DNA from: Candidatus Njordarchaeota archaeon
Lineage (GTDB): Archaea; Asgardarchaeota; Njordarchaeia; Njordarchaeales; Njordarchaeaceae
Assembly: GCA_029856615.1 (NCBI GenBank)
Contig: JAHKLF010000118.1
Location: 1-5,359 of the forward strand
Reading direction: 5' to 3'
DNA: 5,359 nt
Shown: positions 1-4,414 of the stretch, piece by piece
How positions within the stretch are numbered: position 1 is the first letter of the stretch
Layout: each line of letters begins with the position of its first letter
The notes under the pieces: generated by a model
What the model was told of the DNA's origin: nothing
What the model saw: the letters and a program-made list of their open reading frames with translations, nothing else
The model's database searches: none
Made by a program: the position numbers and the translations under genes

Positions 1-2307
1 TCTAAACTCTTTTTTAAGGAATTCTGGTGTATTTCTTTTCTTAGCCATTAGACCTTTGATATCCACACTTCCATCACTTAATACGCCGAAGTAATTCTTT
101 TTTCTAGCAGATAAAGCTAGATAAACATATATCTTATCCACTTCTAAGTCTACTTTAAGCTCTTTTTCACCCCATTCTATAAGTGATTTAACTAGATCTT
201 CAGGAGGATTATGTAGGAATATACTATCAGTGTCTCCATAGAGGACATCCAAATTTATTTCTTGTGCTTTTTTTACGACACTTTTGATTTTCTGGCGTCC
301 AATAGCAGTTATTGTTTCCGCGACCGAGAGACTGTAAAGCGGAAAATGTTCAGCTCCAAAGACACCATAACTTGCATTTATTAGAACCTTAAGCGCGCCT
401 TGTACGACATTGTAGAATGTCCTTTTTTCGGGAGCACCTTTTTTAGCTAGTTTCTTAAAATATTTGACTCGGATATCTCTGATAAATCCAACTAGAATTG
501 ATGCTAAGCCGTGTTTCTTGGTACATATCCAGTGAGGTGTTTCCTCCACTCTATTTACCATGCAATCCTTATGGTTACAGTCAACGGTTTCATAACTTAT
601 ATTATGTACTTTAATTATTGTAGGATATATGCTTGCGAAATCTAAGACCCACACATTGAACCAAACACCAGGCTTGGGCTCTAAAACGATGGCTCCACGG
701 TATTTTTTTCCACTTATTATAGGAGGGGGTCTGGGGCCTAATTGGAGTACTCTTTCTTCTTTTTTATCTAACTGATATCGATTAGGGATAAGATAATTTC
801 TATCTCTATGCTCGGCGTAAAACCAGTTCTCTATCCAAGCGGATACTCCCCTACGACTGAGTTCTCTTATAGGAAATCTAGTTATCCTAGATAATATCAT
901 TAGTAATCGTAATGGTAATTGATCTTCGTATAGAAACAGTTGAGCTGTTAGATAAGAGTCCCACCAGCAATATTTGGCTAAATCATCTAATTCTAAAGCT
1001 TCAACATATTCTAATTCAGTGTAAACTTTGCCAACTCCTAGTAATACCTGAGATAATTCCTCTAAACTAACTATATCATATTTGTTTGAAAATGCGTATG
1101 CTTTGATAGCAGCATTAGCAAAGAATTTGTACAAATCAATATGAATGCCGACTTTCATATGAGCTTCTTTAATTTCTCCTTTACTTACTATCTTAAACGG
1201 GATTATCTCTCGAGGAATTCCCAAATGCTCGCATCTCTTAAAGATATATCTTAAGTCGAAGTTGTCACCATTAAATGTGATTAGAATTGGAATTTCCCAG
1301 ATTTTCTCAAATACATCTAATAAGAGCAGGCGCTCATCATCATACAATTTCACCTTGATAGTTTTTCCGTTAACATCTAATTCGCCAACATCGTAATATC
1401 GTTCTTTACCGACAATCCTAATTGCACCAAGTTTCTTGTTACCGCTACGTTTATATTGTCTCAATAAATATATCTCCCCATTTTCTACAAACTCTCCATT
1501 TACCACACGATATTCTGTTAAACCGATTGCTATTATTGGATCAAAGGGTTTATCCATCTGAGGAATCCTACCTGCTCCAGCAACTTCAATGTCGAGGGAG
1601 ATAAAATCGATTTTTGGTAATTCCGCAGTGAATATAGGCATATATTTTTCAGCTAATTGTCTTAGAGTTTCCTCTTCGAAGATCTCAATTAAGCCTTTCT
1701 CCACTTCAGCTTCATGATGTTTAAGAAAGGGCTTGCCATTCTTTACATCATAAAACATTGATGGCCATAGTTTAGCATCATATATGTAGTTTAAATGATA
1801 CTGTATCCAAGCTTCCCAGCATCTATGTTCGCCGAGAAGATTTCTAATACCACCCGCACCTCCAATTGCGAGCGGATCCGATACTACCACTTTATTTAAT
1901 TCGATTTCCTTATCCTCTATGGCATCGTACTTTCTTATTCGCTCAATTCCTTCTAGAGATCCACGCATTTTCTTGGCTGCTTCTCTTATTTCTTCAATAC
2001 TCGCAGATGTTAAGCAATATGGTTTATGACCTGTTCTATCATGCAAAAAGTAAATGGTTTTATTTTTCATATCATAGAATTTCATGAGAGCTTTATTTGC
2101 GTCAGAATCATATTCAACTGATAAAAGTAATAGCATTTCACCATTTTCGATTTCGCGGTCTTTTCTTGCCAGCGCAGAAAGTTCTCTAATTCTTTCCTCT
2201 ACAATATGCGGGATGCTTTTTCTTATTTCTTCTTTTTTCTCTTCCTTTTTTTCTTCAGGTTGCATTTTTGCGAAGAAGACATCTAAGGTAGCAGGTTTTT
2301 TGGACAT
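1..2307 (-). CDS. polB: Family B replicative DNA polymerase, PolB1-like (C-terminus cut by window edge)
   Basis: DNA-directed DNA polymerase with 3'-5' proofreading exonuclease, expected to act at the replication fork with PCNA. The 769 codons visible run off the left edge; by comparison with Sulfolobus PolB1 (about 880 residues) roughly the last 110-150 residues (thumb) are missing. Motifs seen in order: Exo I D239-I-E241; Exo II in FNGDNFDL with D348; Exo III Y446-C-W-W-D450; Pol A (II) D556-FASIYP; Pol B (III) K640-VLINASYG; Pol C (I) YGDTDS with D692 and D694; KKNY at 736-739; and KKRNTPEF just before the edge. All catalytic residues are intact, so both activities are predicted. The N-terminus carries a PIP-box-like TLDVFF followed by a Lys/Glu-rich linker (about 18-30). 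A Cys/His cluster (C577, C582, C595 and nearby His) lies between motifs A and B. The ATG at 2305-2307 is preceded by GGAG six bases upstream. It reads in the same direction as rnp4 upstream. Identity is firm; the PolB1 subgroup is from recalled similarity. Confidence 0.97.
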   Translation of the reverse strand, partial: MSKKPATLDVFFAKMQPEEKKEEKKEEIRKSIPHIVEERIRELSALARKDREIENGEMLLLLSVEYDSDANKALMKFYDMKNKTIYFLHDRTGHKPYCLTSASIEEIREAAKKMRGSLEGIERIRKYDAIEDKEIELNKVVVSDPLAIGGAGGIRNLLGEHRCWEAWIQYHLNYIYDAKLWPSMFYDVKNGKPFLKHHEAEVEKGLIEIFEEETLRQLAEKYMPIFTAELPKIDFISLDIEVAGAGRIPQMDKPFDPIIAIGLTEYRVVNGEFVENGEIYLLRQYKRSGNKKLGAIRIVGKERYYDVGELDVNGKTIKVKLYDDERLLLLDVFEKIWEIPILITFNGDNFDLRYIFKRCEHLGIPREIIPFKIVSKGEIKEAHMKVGIHIDLYKFFANAAIKAYAFSNKYDIVSLEELSQVLLGVGKVYTELEYVEALELDDLAKYCWWDSYLTAQLFLYEDQLPLRLLMILSRITRFPIRELSRRGVSAWIENWFYAEHRDRNYLIPNRYQLDKKEERVLQLGPRPPPIISGKKYRGAIVLEPKPGVWFNVWVLDFASIYPTIIKVHNISYETVDCNHKDCMVNRVEETPHWICTKKHGLASILVGFIRDIRVKYFKKLAKKGAPEKRTFYNVVQGALKVLINASYGVFGAEHFPLYSLSVAETITAIGRQKIKSVVKKAQEINLDVLYGDTDSIFLHNPPEDLVKSLIEWGEKELKVDLEVDKIYVYLALSARKKNYFGVLSDGSVDIKGLMAKKRNTPEFLKKEFR

Positions 2308-2313
2308 TTAGGT

Positions 2314-2317
2314 CTCC
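2314..2317 (-). promoter_or_regulatory. Ribosome-binding site of polB
   Basis: On the minus strand the sequence AAGGAGACC precedes the polB ATG, with GGAG ending six bases before the start codon. This matches the first half of the archaeal GGAGGTGATC core and fixes the polB start. Confidence 0.7.
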
Positions 2318-2360
2318 TTGCATAAAATAAAATTAGCATTACCAATTATCTCACATCACT

Positions 2361-2370
2361 AATATAATCA
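2361..2370 (-). promoter_or_regulatory. Possible TATA box for polB
   Basis: The 108-bp gap between rnp4 and polB (2308-2415) has no gene. On the minus strand TGATTATATT lies about 55 bases before the polB ATG. If it is a TATA box, transcription would begin near 2339 with a leader of about 30 bases that includes the GGAG site. A T-rich stretch on the same strand (about 2388-2402) could end rnp4 transcripts. The DNA is AT-rich and such boxes arise by chance, so read-through from rnp4 is also possible. Confidence 0.3.
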
Positions 2371-2415
2371 TTAAATGGAGCTCGAGCAAAATAAATAATT
2401 AACCTTGTAATTATG

Positions 2416-2739
2416 TTACAGATTCTTAAATGGAATGCGCTTAATAGCTCCGCATTTTAAACATTTTATCACAATGTGACTTTCTCTTGTAGACCGCGTG
2501 CGTACTTTCATCGTTTTGCCAGGGAAAATGAAAGTCTTACACTTTTTGCAGTAGAAAAATTTGTATTCCCTGGGAATTCTAACGCCGAGGAATTTACTAA
2601 GTCTTCTAGCTTGTTCTCCAAAGAACTCGGCGCGGGGCATATCACAATCAATTGACGCTTTAATTGCTGAATCAAGCATTGCAATAATATTTTCAAGAGC
2701 AAGTTTTTCTCTAAGGCTTTTTCGTTTACGTTTACGCAG
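2416..2739 (-). CDS. rnp4: RNase P protein component 4 (Rpp21), probable CTG start
   Basis: Protein subunit of archaeal RNase P, which removes 5' leaders from pre-tRNA; in the family it pairs with Rpp29 on the specificity side of the catalytic RNA. From the CTG at 2737-2739 it has 107 residues: a very basic N-terminus (RKRKRK), an amphipathic helical region, VRIPREYKFFYCKKC, and a zinc ribbon with cysteines at 64, 67, 93 and 96, the last pair in HIVIKCLKCG, a family hallmark. The first ATG in frame (2677-2679) would give only 87 residues and cut the first conserved helix (ALENIIAMLDSAI) in half. Upstream of it the frame is open to a TGA at 2746-2748, with CTG the only plausible start. A perfect GGTGAT ends five bases before that CTG. 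It lies 108 bp before polB on the same strand and is divergent from the zinc-ribbon gene. Identity is strong; the start is inference. Confidence 0.9.
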   Translation of the reverse strand: MRKRKRKSLREKLALENIIAMLDSAIKASIDCDMPRAEFFGEQARRLSKFLGVRIPREYKFFYCKKCKTFIFPGKTMKVRTRSTRESHIVIKCLKCGAIKRIPFKNL

Positions 2740-2744
2740 ACCAT

Positions 2745-2750
2745 ATCACC
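2745..2750 (-). promoter_or_regulatory. Ribosome-binding site that decides the rnp4 start
   Basis: GGTGAT on the minus strand is a full match to the second half of the archaeal core GGAGGTGATC. It is followed by ATGGT and then the CTG at 2739. The ATG at 2742-2744 abuts the site with no spacer and opens a different frame without family resemblance. The next ATG in the Rpp21 frame is about 65 bases downstream. The site therefore points to CTG initiation. Confidence 0.6.
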
Positions 2751-2774
2751 AGCATAATATCACTACTATTAACT

Positions 2775-2801
2775 TCCTAAATTAGGGGCTAAAAATTATA
2801 A
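2775..2801. promoter_or_regulatory. Divergent promoter region between rnp4 and the zinc-ribbon gene
   Basis: The 88-bp space between the two divergent starts holds an A/T box at 2790-2801. On the minus strand it reads TTTATAATTTTTA, a good TATA candidate that would start rnp4 transcripts near 2771 with a leader of about 30 bases. On the plus strand the same box would start transcripts too close to the zinc-ribbon ATG to include its ribosome-binding site, so that gene's promoter is unclear. Next to the box is the odd palindrome CCTAA-A-TTAGG (2776-2786), which could be a regulator site or chance. Confidence 0.35.
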
Positions 2802-2810
2802 AGAGGTTAA

Positions 2811-2818
2811 GGAGATGA
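2811..2818 (+). promoter_or_regulatory. Ribosome-binding site of the zinc-ribbon gene
   Basis: GGAGATGA differs by one base from the archaeal core GGAGGTGA and lies nine bases before the ATG at 2828. A second ATG at 2823 is closer but opens only a five-codon frame ending at 2840, which overlaps the real start out of frame. Confidence 0.55.
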
Positions 2819-2827
2819 AGTGATGTT

Positions 2828-3097
2828 ATGCTTAGAGTAAAATGCGCAAAGTGCGGCACCGTATTTGAGGTGAATGAATTTAAAGATTTGTCTAAGGGTT
2901 GTCCTAAGTGTGGCTATGGGTTATTCTCTCTAGAGGAGAAATTACCAGATAAGAACGATTTTGTAGCTATTAAAATAATTGATAAAGGTGTGTATAAAGT
3001 AAATATAGAAGCTCTTAGTAGAGTACTAGTTAAAGGGAAATTCAGAAGCATAGTTGTGGAAAAAAACAATGTGTACAGAATAATTTTTGTTGATTAG
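2828..3097 (+). CDS. Small zinc-ribbon protein of unknown function
   Basis: An 89-residue protein that I do not recognise. Residues 4-31 form a zinc ribbon with two knuckles, C6-A-K-C9-G and C25-P-K-C28-G, about 15 residues apart. The rest (about 40-89) has short alternating hydrophobic stretches (FVAIKIID, YKVNIEAL, FRSIVVEK, VYRIIFVD) that suggest a small beta-rich domain. There is no signal peptide or membrane segment, so it is probably cytoplasmic. A stop at 2816-2818 in the same frame leaves the ATG at 2828 as the only reasonable start, preceded by GGAGATGA. It is divergent from rnp4 and ends 54 bp before the H/ACA RNA; whether one transcript covers both cannot be told. A nucleic-acid-binding role fits the zinc ribbon and the neighbours but is a guess. 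That it is a real gene is supported by the paired cysteines, start site and consistent codon use. Confidence 0.85.
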   Translation: MLRVKCAKCGTVFEVNEFKDLSKGCPKCGYGLFSLEEKLPDKNDFVAIKIIDKGVYKVNIEALSRVLVKGKFRSIVVEKNNVYRIIFVD

Positions 3098-3112
3098 GAA
3101 TTCTCAGTCAAA

Positions 3113-3120
3113 ATATTAAT
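3113..3120 (+). promoter_or_regulatory. Possible TATA box for the H/ACA RNA
   Basis: ATATTAAT lies about 35 bases before the first paired base of the RNA. With usual archaeal spacing it would start transcription near 3144, a few bases before the stem. The whole stretch 3111-3151 is very AT-rich, so the exact box is uncertain, and processing from a longer transcript is possible. Confidence 0.3.
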
Positions 3121-3151
3121 TAAGGAAAAATTACTGAATAAAATATAATAT

Positions 3152-3225
3152 GGCCTCCCTTGCAGTCCCGCCAGACCTACCCTAGAATAGGGGGGAATGA
3201 AAAGCGGGCTCCCAGGGAGGCTACA
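3152..3225 (+). ncRNA. Archaeal H/ACA guide RNA, single hairpin
   Basis: A 74-nt RNA in a 229-bp non-coding gap, with H/ACA architecture. The lower stem pairs GGCCTCCCT (3152-3160) with AGGGAGGCT (3214-3222), nine pairs with one G-U, followed at once by ACA (3223-3225). Above it is an internal loop with TGCAGT (3161-3166) on the left and CTCCC (3209-3213) on the right. Then comes an upper stem CCCGC/GCGGG (3167-3171 with 3204-3208). Above that, CAGA on the left faces AATGAAAA on the right, a kink-turn-like element able to form tandem G-A pairs for L7Ae. It is capped by CCCTA-GAA-TAGGG (3180-3192). From the loop's right strand to ACA is 14 bases, within the 14-16 expected. Such RNAs direct Cbf5-Nop10-Gar1-L7Ae to convert one uridine to pseudouridine. 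Its stems are much richer in G+C than the flanks. The nop10 gene is about 1 kb downstream. The fold is seen directly; expression and target are inferred. Confidence 0.82.
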
Positions 3226-3230
3226 AACTA

Positions 3231-3249
3231 TTCTTCAATTTCTTTCTCC
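3231..3249 (+). terminator. Possible T-rich terminator after the H/ACA RNA
   Basis: A pyrimidine-rich tract with runs of two to three T (TTCTTCAATTTCTTTCTCC) begins five bases after the ACA box. Archaeal polymerase commonly stops at T-rich tracts without a hairpin, so this could define the RNA 3' end before trimming. The T runs are short, so support is moderate to weak. Confidence 0.3.
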
Positions 3250-3276
3250 AACTATACTCATTACTTAATGAATAAG

Positions 3277-3284
3277 TTAAAATT
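3277..3284 (+). promoter_or_regulatory. Possible TATA box of the aIF2-alpha/nop10 transcript
   Basis: TTAAAATT lies about 50 bases before the ribosome-binding site of aIF2-alpha. Usual spacing would place the start of transcription near 3307, giving a short leader that carries GGTGA. It would separate this transcription unit from the upstream H/ACA RNA. The call rests on position and base composition only. Confidence 0.35.
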
Positions 3285-3303
3285 AGGAAATAGCGATTTT
3301 AGG

Positions 3304-3316
3304 TGTTTCAGAAACA
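3304..3316. repeat. 13-bp inverted repeat in the aIF2-alpha leader
   Basis: TGTTTC-A-GAAACA is a perfect six-base inverted repeat around one base. The single-base centre makes an RNA hairpin unlikely, so if functional it would more likely be a DNA site for a dimeric regulator overlapping the predicted transcription start. It may also be chance in a 100-bp leader. Confidence 0.4.
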
Positions 3317-3325
3317 TGTTTGATG

Positions 3326-3330
3326 GGTGA
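3326..3330 (+). promoter_or_regulatory. Ribosome-binding site that decides the aIF2-alpha start
   Basis: GGTGA matches the archaeal core and is followed by five bases (CCATA) and then TTG at 3336. The in-frame GTG at 3327 lies inside this site, so it is a poor start. Using TTG shortens the protein by only three residues. Confidence 0.55.
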
Positions 3331-3335
3331 CCATA

Positions 3336-4196
3336 TTGTCTGAAGTTGGAGAATTAGCGAAAATAACGTACCGGGAATTATTTAGGCGTCTATATGAAAA
3401 GAAAATGCCTCGGCCAAATGATTTAGCAATAGGAAGAGTTATTAGGATAGAGGATCATGGAATTTACGTATTTTTAGAAGAATACGAGTTAGAAGCATAT
3501 GTGCCATTAAAGGAATTATCAACAAGGTTTATAAAACACCCAAGAGAACTCGTTAAGCTGAATCAGAAGATAGTTGTTAAGATATATAAAATGAGAGGAA
3601 GGCTTGTTAATGCTTCTCTCAAGAGAGTATTACCAATAGAAAGACAAAAGAAATTGTTAGAATGGCGGAAACTCAGAAGATCTCTAATTTTGATGCAACA
3701 AATGGCAGACGAGTTAGGCGTGTCCATAGACGAAGTTATTGAGAAAGTCGGAAAACCGATAACCGAATATTATGATACGCCATATGATGGATTTGAAGCT
3801 GCTGTTCGATGGGGGGAAGAAGTATTAGAAGAAGTAGGAGTCCCCAAGGAATGGATTCCCACAATATATAATATCGTAAAGTCCAGCATAAAATTAAAGG
3901 AGATAATTTTAAAGAGAATGTTATTAATTAGAACTCTGGCTCCAGATGGTTTAGCTAGAATTAAAAAAGCATTACTAGAGGGGCAAAAGATAGATCCCAA
4001 TAGGATAGAGATTGAATATATCTCCTCCCCTAGATACTTAGTTAGAATAAAAGGCTATGACTGGAAGGAGACAATAAAACTCTTTAATAAGTTCTTTGAT
4101 GTCGTGAAAAAAAACATTCTTAAAGGTAATAAATGGCCAACAGAGGTTTCATATGAGGAATTAGAAGAAAAGAAAAAAGGTAAAAGGAAGGAATAA
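3336..4196 (+). CDS. eif2a: Translation initiation factor aIF2, alpha subunit
   Basis: Alpha subunit of the trimeric aIF2, which with GTP brings initiator Met-tRNA to the small ribosomal subunit. From the TTG it has 286 residues, close to the usual 260-280. Order of domains: an N-terminal extension of about 24 residues; an S1/OB domain (about 28-98) running from LAIGRVIRIEDHGIYVFL to VNASLKRV; a helical domain (about 100-185, including ERQKKLLEWRKLRR); and a C-terminal alpha/beta domain (about 190-270) with the family signature SPRYLVRI that binds the gamma subunit. A Lys/Glu-rich tail follows. In the S1 domain KELSTRFIK aligns with the eukaryotic loop containing Ser51; the equivalent serine is about residue 62. 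Start choice: GGTGA five bases upstream favours TTG 3336 over GTG 3327, and ATG 3405 would remove the extension. It ends two bases before nop10, an association seen in many archaea, so the two are co-transcribed. Identity is firm. Confidence 0.96.
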   Translation: MSEVGELAKITYRELFRRLYEKKMPRPNDLAIGRVIRIEDHGIYVFLEEYELEAYVPLKELSTRFIKHPRELVKLNQKIVVKIYKMRGRLVNASLKRVLPIERQKKLLEWRKLRRSLILMQQMADELGVSIDEVIEKVGKPITEYYDTPYDGFEAAVRWGEEVLEEVGVPKEWIPTIYNIVKSSIKLKEIILKRMLLIRTLAPDGLARIKKALLEGQKIDPNRIEIEYISSPRYLVRIKGYDWKETIKLFNKFFDVVKKNILKGNKWPTEVSYEELEEKKKGKRKE

Positions 4197-4198
4197 CC

Positions 4199-4393
4199 AT
4201 GGGAAAGAAAATATTTAAATGCACTGTATGCGGAGCATACACACTGAGAACCGATAAATGCCCCAAATGCGGTGGTATTGTCCGACCCGCGCATCCTCCT
4301 AGATTTAGTCCACTAGATAAATACGGGAAATACCGACGAATGATTAAAATGAGATCTCTAAAAATGAATACGAGTAAAATAAATGAGAACTAG
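4199..4393 (+). CDS. nop10: H/ACA ribonucleoprotein protein Nop10
   Basis: Small core protein of the box H/ACA RNP; it binds the catalytic domain of Cbf5 and helps place the guide RNA above the active site. The 64 residues match the family: an N-terminal zinc ribbon with C8-T-V-C11-G and C21-P-K-C24-G, the linker motif AHPPRFSPLDKYGKYRR, and a C-terminal helix. The tail after about residue 55 (KMNTSKINEN) is slightly longer than usual and probably disordered. The ATG follows the aIF2-alpha stop by two bases, and purine-rich AGGAAGGA within the end of the upstream gene serves as ribosome-binding site. The same window carries an H/ACA guide RNA at 3152-3225, so protein and a likely RNA partner are close neighbours. 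The ATPase gene follows after 21 bp. Identity is firm. Confidence 0.96.
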   Translation: MGKKIFKCTVCGAYTLRTDKCPKCGGIVRPAHPPRFSPLDKYGKYRRMIKMRSLKMNTSKINEN

Positions 4394-4404
4394 CCAACAA
4401 AATT

Positions 4405-4408
4405 GGTG
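4405..4408 (+). promoter_or_regulatory. Ribosome-binding site of the Get3/ArsA ATPase gene
   Basis: GGTG lies six bases before the ATG at 4415, in the 21-bp gap after nop10. A GTG at 4406 is in frame but overlaps this site, so ATG 4415 is preferred. Confidence 0.5.
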
Positions 4409-4414
4409 CTTGTA

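Noticed and set aside
1422..2311. Three plus-strand open frames (1422-1604, 1866-2087, 2084-2311)
   Set aside because: All are antisense to the intact polymerase gene, lack ribosome-binding sites and have no recognisable domains.
2340..2365. Possible C/D box RNA, from GTGATGT on the minus strand
   Set aside because: The C box is imperfect and no CTGA D box lies at a suitable distance.
2508..2744. Minus-strand open frame of 78 codons starting at an ATG beside the GGTGAT site
   Set aside because: The ATG has no spacer from the ribosome-binding site, the protein has no family features, and the overlapping frame encodes Rpp21 with its zinc ribbon.
2561..2785. Plus-strand open frame of 74 codons
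   Set aside because: Antisense to rnp4, low-complexity Leu/Ser/Arg content and no support for a start.
2823..2840. Five-codon frame (MLCLE) overlapping the zinc-ribbon start, possible leader peptide
   Set aside because: Too short and overlapping the true start out of frame; nothing beyond chance supports regulation by it.
3153..3221. Possible tRNA, because GCCTCCC and GGGAGGC pair like a seven-base acceptor stem about 70 bases apart
   Set aside because: No T-loop consensus, no D-arm and no anticodon arm fit; the interior folds into one long hairpin with a guide loop, and ACA rather than CCA-type context follows.
3263..3277. Inverted repeat ACTTA/TAAGT with a five-base loop
   Set aside because: Only five A/T-rich pairs in AT-rich DNA, no T tract after it; not a credible hairpin terminator.
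3770..4294. Two minus-strand open frames (3770-4000 and 4055-4294)
   Set aside because: Antisense to aIF2-alpha and nop10, which are clear family members; no motifs.
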